The position numbers and the translations under genes were made by a program. From NCBI RefSeq assembly GCF_023856365.1, contig NC_064550.1:19779629-19843628 (forward strand): a stretch of 64,000 bases of DNA, in the 5' to 3' direction. The notes below the pieces were generated by a model. The model saw only the letters and a list, made by a program, of their open reading frames with translations. It did no database searches and had not been told where the DNA came from. Shown here piece after piece: positions 49,489 to 61,300 of this stretch (position 1 is the stretch's first letter; every line of letters starts with the position of its first letter). The stretch comes from Brienomyrus brachyistius. Taxonomy: Eukaryota; Chordata; Actinopteri; Osteoglossiformes; Mormyridae.

Positions 49489-51230
49489 TTTTGTCTGTCT
49501 AGTAGCTTCTGTTAAAATAAATGATTGTATGATGTAGAAAGCAAAAAAAAAAGGAATACAAAGATGTATCTAAGAGATGCAGTAATTCTACACTTTTTAC
49601 ATTAACAATAATCAATACAGTTCCTTTTTTTAGGCTTATGCATTATGTTTAGCTTTTTTTTTTAACTTTATATTTCTTTAAAACCTAAGTGTCCAAGCAG
49701 TGTCTTGGAAAGCAAGAGTCAGGCAGCTTGGCTGAATTCGGATGTATGGAGTGAAGCGGAGTTCTGCATGCCATGCTCTCTCGTTAATCCAACCCTGGGA
49801 TTTCTGCAAGTCCCGGCCTCGCACCCATCGCCTAGGTCGTGAGTGAAAGGTCTTCAGTAGCTGGTTTCCAAGGACATTATACAGTAATCAGAAAAAAACA
49901 ACAAAAAAACAACTCAACAATAAGAGAACACACAGTGATCAAAATGAACGTTGAGCGACCGGGAAGGATTCCTCAGTGGCTGATGATCTCAAACAGCAGA
50001 AACAGCAACTTCTACACCATCATGAAGAGGACCAATGACACTAATAGCCAGCGGTCTCCTTCTGACTCGGTTATATAGTAAAGCCACATGACTCCAAGGA
50101 GTGAATTCTTCAAATTCAAAGTGCCACTCAGGCAAATCAAAGAGTATCGAGGCCAATCAAACAGCTGGAAGCTTGGGTGAGGTGTATGATTGATACGGTC
50201 TATATAGAAACATATCTTATTTACCTGAAAGCAGCCTTTGAATGACAACACTCCTTGCATGTCAATTAGTGGGATCTCTCCTTCCTTTCACTCCCTCTAG
50301 AAGGGGCATATTCTAGGTGTGAAGCCGTTGACTCCAACAGGGAATGATACTGTACATGGCTGACCGGCTAGGGGAATCACTACGGAATCACTAGCAACCA
50401 AACTCCTTTTCACAAGTAGTCATCAATGCACTTATTTTTTTCCTGAGACACTTCCTGGTGTTCACTCCCACGTCCGCCTCAACAAGGCTCTAAGCTCAGC
50501 GGCCTCCTTGGCACATGGGTCTCGACCCTTTCCTCCCACCCTCCAGACCATTTGAATCAGACCAAAGTTCTTCATAACTTGCCCACCAGGCTGGATCCAA
50601 CACAGGCAGATCTGTGCACTTTCTGTGATTCAGTGAATAGCTGAGGCTTCTGGGGGAGCGGGGATATCAGCCAAGGTTTCTAAAGCCAGTCACAGAGGGT
50701 GTAGACTGGTACTTTCAGCCTCCCCTCCCACTACTAGAGGTTACACTTCTGCAACGCTGGGTGAACACAACATCAAGCCCTCTTAACCAAACCAAAAGAA
50801 GAAAAAAACATGCCATGCTGAACACACAAATCGAGGCTTCCAGCTTTAAGCATTTTCTTCCAGCAAATTGATGTTAGAATTTGTAATAGATCCACTTGGG
50901 TAACATTCTGCCTTTTTTCCTTAAGTACCCAAGCCCCAAAGGAAAGATCGTTCTCAGATGCTTTCAGCGGATCCCGCTACTGCATGGCGCGTCTCATTTC
51001 AAGGGAACCGGAAGACATATTTACAACCGGATGAATAGGTGGGCTTAGTTAGAATGAGCACCTGAGCTCCACCTCTTCCCTCCTCTCCCCTGGTGTGTTT
51101 GGCCTGTTTTGCAGCTGTTGGGAGTGGTTATGAGAGGGGCGGGGCCTCCAAATGGGACGGGGGGGATTCCACAGGCCAAAAAGCATGCAAGCAACATGAG
51201 GACCACTAACCAGAACACTGACAACGACGG

Positions 51231-51290
51231 CAAACAACAACAACAACAACTAACAACAAACAACAACAACTGCAACAACAAAAATAATAA
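51231..51290. repeat. CAA-rich trinucleotide repeat
   Basis: Interrupted CAA repeat on the plus strand, inside the presumed arhgef12 3' UTR, where the RNA would carry UUG repeats. Confidence 0.9.
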
Positions 51291-52282
51291 ATACATCTTG
51301 GGGTGAAAGAACACAAAATTAAGCAAAATACATACAAAATTCCTTAGTTTTTCTTCTGGTTTGTGTTTAATGCATCCTAAGCTTTATACATTTTGGTACA
51401 GTTCTCTCCTCCTGGTTAGATTGTGCGAAACAGAGGACTTGAAGGCTGGAGGAGCAGTCTTTGAGGGCCGGGCCGGAGCATGTCTTCCCTGATTGGCTTT
51501 ACACAAATGCTCAAGGTGAGGGCCGTGCTGTGCTAGCCCCTCCACCTTTCTCCAATCTCAATGACAGCAGGGCTTCAGAAGAGAACAATGTTGAGAGGAC
51601 AGTCCCAGACCCTTCCCTTAGTCCGTGTGTCCCCTTCTTCTGGCCAGATGTGGATGAGTGACTGGTAAGCCCGACCATCAGCTAGCTCTTAGCTATCTGC
51701 AGATTGGGAGAAAGGCAGATCTATCACTATGCCTGAAGTGGGCCTCACAAGACCCAAATAATATCATGCAAGTGCGAGACTGTACTGTAAAAGGCCTCCC
51801 ATGCTCCATTCAACCACTTTCCATGAGCTTGTGAAGACTGGGGATCAGGGCTCCACAGCCATTTGCTCAGCTCATATGCACTGGCTTTTTTGGTTTGGCA
51901 GAGACTCACAGCCCAGCGCAAGCAAACAAAACCAAACTAAAGAAAGCAAAAAACGAGGCCTGTTTTCTTCTCTACATAATCGTTATTTCTCAAGTGCATG
52001 ATGCGTTTTCATGGCCATTAATCAAGTCGATCCTCCATCACAATCAAAATGCTTCCCAAAGTTAGATGTTTTTATATGCAACAAACAGCCATTGCAGTGA
52101 TACGTCACGCTTGAATCTGGGTGATATACAGCAGATGACGGTTTGGAGTCCCCTGTCACTCTCACAGAATTCCAGGAATACTTTCTCTACTCCTGTCTCT
52201 ATGCATGTTTGCCCTCCTCACAATATTCAGCTGCTCCAATTTCTCAATGGACCTGCTGCCCTGGTCTCTGTGAATAAAGGCG

Positions 52283-52363
52283 TCACTCACCTTTACTTTC
52301 ATACATGTCGGTAGCGGCTCCCGCCTGCTTTTGGCACAGTCTGCGATACTTGGCCTCCACTTC
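52283..52363 (-). CDS. arhgef12: arhgef12 last visible coding exon, with TGA stop
   Basis: Encodes EVEAKYRRLCQKQAGAATDM, then YESKGE and TGA at 52283-52285. It parallels the LARG end (YTILCQRLAGSALTDK...), so the length fits a true C-terminus. The stop lies inside a sequence that is also a consensus splice donor (AAAG/GTGAGTGA), so an alternative splice to a further 3' exon is possible. Acceptor CTCTTGCAG. Confidence 0.78.
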   Translation of the reverse strand, partial: EVEAKYRRLCQKQAGAATDMYESKGE

Positions 52364-55300
52364 CTGCAAGAGGATGACAAGTATCATTAGAAAGGCTCGA
52401 CTGTGGCTCACAAACATGAACACTGAACGGCACAGACCAGAGCGGGTTGGGGTCAGACGTGACTGTGCTGCACCTTTAGTTGGTTGAGGTTGGCCTGCAG
52501 GAGGCGCAGGTGAGTCATGACCTGCCGGCTGAAGTTGGGTTGGCCGCCCGACAGGGATGATGATGACAGCAGCTTCTTCAGGTCGATTCCAGAATCGCCG
52601 GCGGGGCCCCAGCGGGACCCCGGATCCCTCTCGCCCGCCTGGGCATCGTCATCTGTGCTGCTCTCTCCTGAGCCGCCGCAGCCCTCCAGGACCATATAGC
52701 TACCTGCTGAGGTTGCGGTAGAGAAGGGGTGGAGTTAGGCACTCGCTTTGGTATAGCCAGAGCCTATAGCCTCTCTGGCACTCACCATAATCGTCGGAAG
52801 TCTCGAAAAACCCTGTGTCCCCCAAGGTCAGCTCCCGTTCGCCCTCTGCCTTTTCTGCGCCATTCTCTGGGGAGAGGAGGGGTGCCGAAACCTGCGCAAT
52901 CGGGCTGTCCATGGGGCCACGCAGGGAGGTGGTCCGCAGGAGACGGCCCCTGTGGTCCCGCCACGCCTGTCTGCCCTCCTCAGCTACACCCTGACCGATC
53001 ATGTGATCCAGCAGAATCTTCCTGAGAGCTTCCACTGAGACAGAGGAAAGGCAGCTATGAGCAGTTGCCTACATTAGCCGGTAGGGACAACAGAGAACTC
53101 CAATACCACTTTCTGTTGGTGATAAAATGCAGTAATAATCAAGACAATATGTTAAACAATGTTGTGATGATGTAATAGATAGGGTATGAGCAATATGGAG
53201 GAATGAATCTTGCGATGCAGTCTCCACTCACGAGTCTTCAAGGCCTCCTCGGCTGTGGAGCCCCGGTATCCAAAGGGGTATGGATCGTCGTCATCCGAGT
53301 CGGCGGGCAGCCTATCGCCAAGTTCTGGGTCCACAAAAGCCACATCCTCTCCATCTTGTTCAGCCTCTTCCTCCTCCTCATCTGTTCTGATGTCTTCGAA
53401 TGGGTTGGAACCGACTGACGGGGTCTGCATTATCTCTGGGGTTGCAGAGCTGACATCTTTTTCTGCAGGTGAAACAAAATAAACAAATGCCCTTTAGGTA
53501 ACAGTGAGCAGGAGTGGGACACAGCTGGTCTGTGTTAATTACACCACAGTCTTGAGCAATTTGACCCCAGCGCTTGAGAGACACCTGGTGACTGGATGCT
53601 CCCAGTTGAGTTCCGGTTGGGGTCTTCGCTCAGCTTCTGTCCACCTGCACTGATCATCTTGACAGCCTCGCGATCCCCACTAGAGAAAAGGGACACAAAT
53701 ACACGGCCAGCAATGAAATCTCCCCTCTGTTTTTCAAAAAGATAACAATGATTTAAAAACAAAACAAACAGAAGAAAAACTACAAGCAAAAGCAGTGATT
53801 GGCAACTTACTCGGAAGGTAAAGTAATGACGCTGGGTAATTTTGTTTTCATGGATTCTGCTTGCTGCGTGATCAGGCACAGCCACCTGGTGGAAGGATGA
53901 AAAAATGCAGGATTAACCTACAGCCATATGACAGATTTGTGTAGATGCTTTATTCAAATCGAAGTGCCGGGACTCACGTTTGCTGCTCTGACACAGTCTG
54001 TGCCATGAGCTCATAGATCTGGGCTCTATTTTCGGACATGGACAGCACAAAGAAGGACTTGTTGTCTGGTGGAAAACAAAGCATACTGTTATTTCCCATA
54101 GCTAGGAGCAAACAGAGACTTTGCAATGGCTTGTCACTGAAATCAATAAGCACCCCCCTCTCACCTGTGGCCACAGAGCGCACCAACACAGTGTTCAGTT
54201 TGATGACGGGGCTGAAGATGCGCTTGGTGTCTGAGGTTCCCGCCAGGTTCTTGCTGTGGGACTTCAGGATCAGCTTCTCATCCTGTTTCGGCAGCAGAAC
54301 CAAGATGTCCTCTAGCAGCAACGTGTAGAGCTCTGGGTTGGGGGAAGGCGAGTTAGAGGACTGTGGGGTTGTGAGTTCACATCCTACAAGAATCCTTGAC
54401 TCTACCCCCAGCCACTCAATCGGTTCTATGCCCTGAAAATATCTGTATAAACAGGTAACAATAAAACACGAGGCAAGAGGAGGTCTACGTTATTTCAAAC
54501 CCAGTTCCACAAAGAAATGACTCAACTAAGTGCTTATAAAATACTCCAGTTAATAATAACAGTACTTAAATACTTATAGCACCCCTTAGACTTTGATGTG
54601 AAGCTGGAAGTACTTAAAAAGTATAATCTGCATTAGTCCCCAATCCCGCTGGAAAATTACATCTTAAGGCTGTTTCACAAAGAGTCTGATTTTCTTGCAC
54701 AATAAAAAAAGCACAATATTGTATTTCAATGAAGGCTTTCGCAACATGTCTGCCAAAATTTGCTTTGTCGTGATCAATCATTTTTTTATTCAGAGACAGC
54801 TCGATTGCTGCAGTTTTCAGACGTGTTAAATAATGAATGACCAGAAGGATGTCAGCTGTTATATGTGATCGTTTTTTTCTGAACAGGAACAGGGTTGCTG
54901 GTGGATCGATTGTTCCATTTGCCCAAAGTGCCGGGGCAGCTTCTCCTTTCTCTCCACTTATGAGTGACCCGGCCTAATAATAGTTAATATTCTGCCCCTT
55001 ATAATTATATAAATAATTCAATTATGGGGGGCGGCATGGTGGTGCAGTGGTTAACACTGTTGCCTGGGTCACATGTGTGTGGAGTTTGCATGTTCTCCCC
55101 ATGTCGTCGTGGGGTTTTCTCCAGGTACTCCAGTTTCCCCCCCACAGTCCAAAAACATGCTGAGGCTAATTGGAGTCGCTAAATTGCCCATAGGTGTGCA
55201 TGTGTGAGTGAATGGTGTGTGAGTGTGCCCTGCGATGGACTGGCCCCCCATCCTGGGTTGTTCCCTGCCTCGTGCCCATTGCTTCCGGGATAGGCTCCGG

Positions 55301-58300
55301 ACCCCCCGCGACCCAATAGGATAAGCGGTTTGGAAAATGGATGGATGGATAATTCAATTATAAGGGAAAAAAAATCTATATTTTAATGTTAGAATCGATA
55401 AAAACATTGATATCGAAACAACCGAAATTTCAGTCTTATTTGGTAAGGAGCATGTTACACTGATTGCAGCTGTTCTAGGGACTTGGCGTTTAAGTTGTAA
55501 AGGTCGGCAATATGCCCCAGATTATACTGAACTGTAGTTATTTATTAATATTTTTATTTTTGCATGATTTATAGACCTGTCTGGATACATCAATATCCAA
55601 TGAAAAAAAATCCAAAAACAATAGGCTGTTTTTTCCATTCCTGTAGTTAATTAACTGGTAATAGGTGATGTTACTGCCATGTTTTCAATATTAATTTTGC
55701 TCATAATGAAGTACCGCCTGAAAAGATCATTGTAAAGTTTAACCTCTTGATGCTTTTTTAATAACTGAATGTACAATTGCAAGAAAAAAGTATGTGAACG
55801 CTTTAGACACCGGCCAATATAGTGTTTTGAGGTCTCATGCCTACTGTATATATGCGCGGCCTGGTGGACAATCCTCACTGGTTGCACATTCCATCAGTAA
55901 GAGCAGAGTGTGAAGGTTGAATTAGCAGAGCTATAAAAATATTAAAATCCACACATGATGGGAGACATATCAGAGTTCATAACAGGACAATTTGTTGGTG
56001 CACATCTCACTGGTGCATCAGTGAACAGGACAGCAAGTCTTTGTGGTTTATCGGAAGCCACGGTATCCAGGGTAACGCCTGCATACCACCATGAAGGATG
56101 GACCACATCCAACAGGAGTAACAGTGGACGCAAGAGGAAGCTGTCTGACAAGGATGTCTGGGCACCAACCCGGATTATATTCAAAATACAAAGCCACAGC
56201 TGTCCAACTCCACAGATTCACATATTCATGGTCGGGCTGCTATAGCCAAACCTTTGGTCACTCGTGCCACTGGCAAACACTGGGTTCAATGGTGCCATTA
56301 GTGCAAACGTTCGGCTGTGGACAATGCGAGTCATGAGTCGTTCTCTGATGAGTCCATCTTCACTGTCTTTCCCACATCTGTGAGAGTTACGGTTTGGAGA
56401 CGCCCCAAAGAGGCTTTACCACCCGAACTGCTGGGAACCCAAGGTGTCACACAGGGGTGGATCAGTGGCAGTTTGGGCTTCAGTGTCATGGCATTTGCTA
56501 GGCCCACTACTTGTTCTAGATGGATGCGTCACTGCCAAGGACTGCTGAACCATACTGGAGGACCATGTTCACCCAATGGATTCAACATTGTACCCTGAAG
56601 GTGGTGCCGTGGACCAGGATGATAATGCACCAATACACACAGCAAGACAGAGTGGTTTGATGAACATCAAAGTGAAACTGTATATCTCCCATAGCCTGCC
56701 CAGTCACCAGATCTGAATATTATTGAGCTACTTTGGAGTGTTTTGGAGGAGCGAGTCAGGAAACGTTTTCTTCCACCAGCATCACATAGCGACCTGGCCA
56801 CTATTCTGCAAAGGAAATGGCTCAAAATCCCTCTGGCCACTATGCAGGACTTTTATCTGTCATTCCCAAGACAAAATAATGCTATACTGGTGACAAAAGG
56901 AGGCCATACACCTTACTAATAAATTACTGTGGCTTCATTTGCATTATCGAACCCTTGTAGAAATTAGCATAAAAATGTATTGTTCTTGTATGTATTGAAT
57001 ACATCATTCAAATATTCACATTGTAGGGTAGAAAAGGTATGAATTCCTAGGTTAATGACTTCAAGAAAAGTTAAATGGAGTCAGGAGTAACGACCTGCCA
57101 GGAATCAATGAAACGAGGCTGCAGGTGTGACTTACAGCTACTTTGAATCACTAAAACCACTCATTCATTTCAAATTTGTTATTCACAAGAAGCATGTACT
57201 GATGAGAACAGTGCCTTATAAAAAATTACTTCAGAAGACCTATGATCAAGAATTGCATAAAGCTGGAAAGGGCTACAAAGTCATCTGAAAGGGTTTAAAT
57301 ATTCATCAGTCCGCGGTTACACAAATTCCCTATAAACGGTGACAGTTTAGTACTGTGGCTACTCTTCCTAGAAGTGGGCGCCCAGCCAAAGTGACTCCAA
57401 AAATACAACATAGAATGTTCAATGAAGTTTAAAAGAACCTTAGAGTAACAGTTAAAGGCTTGAAGGAATAATTGGTTAACATATCCATTCATGAACAGGT
57501 ATGGTGACCATGGCAGGACACTATGGCAGGAATCAGTACTCTCCAAAAAAGATTATTTCTGCATCCCTAGAGTTTGCCGAAGACCATCTTCACGCTGCTA
57601 CTGGGAAAGAGTCTTGAAGGTTGAACCTCTTGAGAAGAACATGCAATATTATATATGGTGTAAAAAAGGGCATACCAACATGAGCACATCATCCCAACGG
57701 TGATGTACAGTAGAGGGAGACTCGTCTACTGAGTTGCTTTGCCGTGATGGACAGCTTGCCATCATCAAGGGGACAATTAATTCCCAAGATTATCAAGGGT
57801 GGCTGTCCGTCAGCTGAAGCTCAGTAGAAGTGGGGTAATGTGGCAAGACGAATACCGCAAACATGTCCACAAATCCACTATAGAGTGATTTCAAAAAAGA
57901 AAATCTGCTTTTTGGTGTGGCCGGGTCAAAGGCCAGACCTTAACTTGAATTGAGATATGAAATGATGTCAGGAAATCCGTTTACACCAGATGTCCTAAGC
58001 ATATGGTAGAGCTGAAGAAGTTAAGTAAGGAAGCTTTGGTCCAAAACTCCACTTGCAAGTCTGATCCGCAGCTATCAAAAGCACTTACTACTATCAAAGG
58101 TTTAACCAGTTATTAAATCCCCAGGTTCACTTACTTTTTCCTACCTACACTGTGAATGTTTGAATGATGTCTTCAACGTGTACAAAAACAATACGATAAT
58201 TTGTGCTTTACTACATAAGACAGATTATGTTTGTTCATTACTGTAACATATGAATATCAGATCACATTTTATTACCAATTAACGCAGAAACTGCGTAATT

Positions 58301-61300
58301 CCAATGTAGAAAACTACATAATTCTAAAGAACTCACATGCTTTTTCTGCAACTGTGTCCAGAATCTTTGCAATTTTCTTTTCACTTGTTTCCTCAAAAAA
58401 ACTGGAAAAACTCGTTGCCTTCTGCTAGTGGTTGTCGCCAGTTTGGAAAGCTTCCTTAGGTGTGCTCGCTTTGCTGACTTACGAAACTCTGACATCATGT
58501 TTGGTGTAAGAATTATTGATCCGTTAAGCTGCTAATTTTTTTGTGTCACATTTGGTGTGAAACAGCCTTAAGATTACAGTGGCTCCCCACGATCCCCGTT
58601 TACAACCAGTGGGCTGCCATACCGATTGTCTTGTCTTTGACCTTCCAGGACAAGGGTCCCTCGTGCACCATCTTCCTCTTGGTCAGGTCGAGGTTCTGTG
58701 TGGCATGAGGCATGAGTAGCATGAGTGTAAGTGACCAGACCTTGGATTCTCCTAGCCCGGGTAGAGTGATAGGGCCCCTGGGGACTGACCTTAAACTCGG
58801 CGATGAGTGTGCTCTCGCTCTGTTTCAGTGAGGACAGATCCAAGCGCCTCTGGTAGTCCTCCAACCTCTAGAAGGAGCAGCAGGAAAATTGAGAGGCAGT
58901 TCTCTCTAAAGTTTAGCTTTATTGCTTCGGTAAATATCCTGCCTCTGACATACTGGGTATACAGCAGCACCATTAAGTTGTGTAACAAATGCTATTACTT
59001 TCATGTACGATGCTGCACTTAATGTTTGCCACATATAATAGTTCTAAATCAAGTACTCTGGGACGACCATGTTGTAAAGGGAGCTGTAGAAAAACAAAGT
59101 GAGCAGCACATTAGCACAGAGCATGTGCTATAACTCAACAGGGAAGAAAGACTCCAAGCAGCCTGCTGGCTAACATGGAGAGGATGAGGAGGCGGCGCCA
59201 AAGAGCTTTGCGGGGCTGGTGGAGCCGCGGGAGGAATCTGCACCTCAGACCCACCTGCCACCCTAAACAGTTACCTGCTTATTTTCAGACTCCTTCACAG
59301 CCTGGTTGACGTAGTTCAATATCTGCCTGCAGCACTCGCCTGCTCTTTTCACCTTCTCCATTTCCTCAGCGTCCTCTGTGGAGACACGTGTGCACAGGCA
59401 AATATATACGCGATTAGGCTATAGATAATCAGGCAATGGCATGCAATTCTGCTCCCCTAATTTCCAACGCTGATCATGGCGTTTATCTCATCGATATGTG
59501 CTAATGAAAACTGGGCTGGCGTTTAGCTCATGGGCTAAATTAGCCCTGGCAGCTCCTAACATTCACAGGAAATGTTACGATAATTGAAAACAAAACTACA
59601 ATTTATCGACGGCGGGCCCAGAGCCAACGGGGGAGTCTGTAAAGAGCCCTCAGTTACGTGTCATGTCAAAATATCTTTATGATGTCAATTTTCAGCTCGA
59701 CAAGAGACTTATTTTAGATTCAAGCGGCCAATCAGGCAGCAGCATGGAGGCTGGGGCCATGGGGTCAGCTGGCTTGTTTTGAGACTACAGAACCGGGCCA
59801 AGAAGATATGCAGAAACCAGAAAAAGAATTGCTCTTGGACCTTTGAGATTTATCAGAATGCACAAGCTGATAGTAAAAAACGTAAACCCACCACTGTAGG
59901 TCACGGGTACCTGTGTACTTGGCGATGTTCTCCAACAAAAGAGGGTACTTGGTAAGCCTCTGCATTTCCACAGGAATGATGTCTTTCAGCTGGAGCCTGC
60001 GGCAAAGCCGGTTGCTCTCCGCCTCCTGCAGATACACAGAAGAGTGCCCCCTGGTGGTCAGGCAGACCTATGTTGGAGCTCACGGCCGTAAATATTAGAT
60101 GCCGCATCACCACTCACCAAGATGAAGGAGTTGAAGCGTTGGTCCTTCTTCTGCCGCGTCTTGATGAGCTCCAGGGCAAAGGGCTGGTTGCTGCAGAAAG
60201 TTCCCACGGCCCGCTTGATCTTCTCCTCCTCGCCGCCACCGAACTGGGGAGCCGAGTAGAGACTGGTCAGGCTTAGCCGACAAGCTGACAGGCAGCGACG
60301 GGCGTTGAGGGGTGTTGACCAGGGAACGGGAGGTGGGGAGAGACTTGGGAAGTGAGGGATTGGGGCAATATCCTCCAGGCATCCCCAAAGTTGGCTTCAG
60401 GCGTACATGGGGGCGGAGACAGCGAGGTGAATCGCCATGACAATGTGACAAGCCTTTCCACTGGGCTAAAGCAAGGCTCCTACCCAGGAGAGCAAGTCGT
60501 CGCCTATGAGGTCTATCGCAGTCGTCTCATTATTCCTCCGGATGGCGGTCATCTGCTCGGCTATTGAGCCTGAAAGCATGAGAGAGAGAGAGAGAGAGAG
60601 AGGGGAATGAGGCCTATGCTCCAACTGGGATGCACACGGCCATCACAGGGTCTTCCCGGGGAAGGGGTGGGGTAGGGGGGCAGATACCGTGCAGCTGTAT
60701 GATCTCCTCCAGGTTGGCGAAGATGCTTTTGATTTCTGCCGGTGGCAAGATGGCATCCCTGGTCAGCTTCTGGTTGAAGACGCTATCTAGCACCTTCAGC
60801 ATGCGCAGGTGGGCACGCTCCGTGTAGAAGAGCTCTGCGGGGGGACATGCGAGAGATACAGGTGTCGGCACGCATGATAAACAAGCGGATGGTTTGGAAT
60901 GGAGACTGCAAGTGAGGAACGGTAATTACAAAAACCCTGAGGGAAAAGGATTCTTACTCTGGAAAGACAAATGAGTAATTTACAGTGTCTGTCACCCAGA
61001 GAGCCAAAGTGATCATAAAGCCAGAGTATGGACAAATGATTTAAAGGCTGTTATGTGAACCTGTCTGTCATAACAACCCCACTCCAGGGCTCCAGAACGG
61101 GATCAGAGTAACAGATGCGGGGGGGAGGGCTCACCATTGATGACCTCCTGCCTCTTGATCTCGGGAGGAGTGAGTCCAGCCAGGACCTCCCTGCTCACCA
61201 GCTGCTGCCAATTGGGGGGGTCCTGTTCAAACTCGATCTCATTACCCTGGTCATCCTCGCTGTGCACGTCAGCCGAACTCAAGGGGTCCGCCCTAAAGCC

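Larger units (their letters stand above)
49160..52282 (-). other. arhgef12: Probable arhgef12 3' UTR
   Basis: About 3 kb downstream of the stop with no coding signal, increasingly AT-rich toward its far end and almost free of recognisable transposons, as expected of a long vertebrate 3' UTR. It contains a CAA-rich repeat (51231-51290). Two candidate polyadenylation signals on the minus strand lie at 49483-49488 (AATAAA) and 49177-49182 (ATTAAA). The end is not determined, and part of the region could be intron if the terminal donor is used. Confidence 0.5.
54666..58573. mobile_element. TTAA-flanked inverted-repeat element hosting other insertions
   Basis: Both ends carry the same inverted sequence GGCTGTTTCAC directly next to TTAA (left TTAAGGCTGTTTCAC at about 54670, right GTGAAACAGCCTTAA at about 58557-58571). 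A TTAA target duplication is characteristic of the piggyBac and Kolobok superfamilies. Subtracting the inserted SINE and Tc1 copies leaves roughly 1.1 kb, so it is probably a non-autonomous element; no transposase was recognised. It fills most of the intron between arhgef12 exons 12 and 13. Confidence 0.6.

Noticed and set aside
52700..53035. arhgef11 rather than arhgef12 as the identity
   Set aside because: DH and PH exons carry residues typical of LARG (SNRLCRRLQLKDI, EDYQRRLDLSSLK), and the C-terminal helix aligns with LARG.
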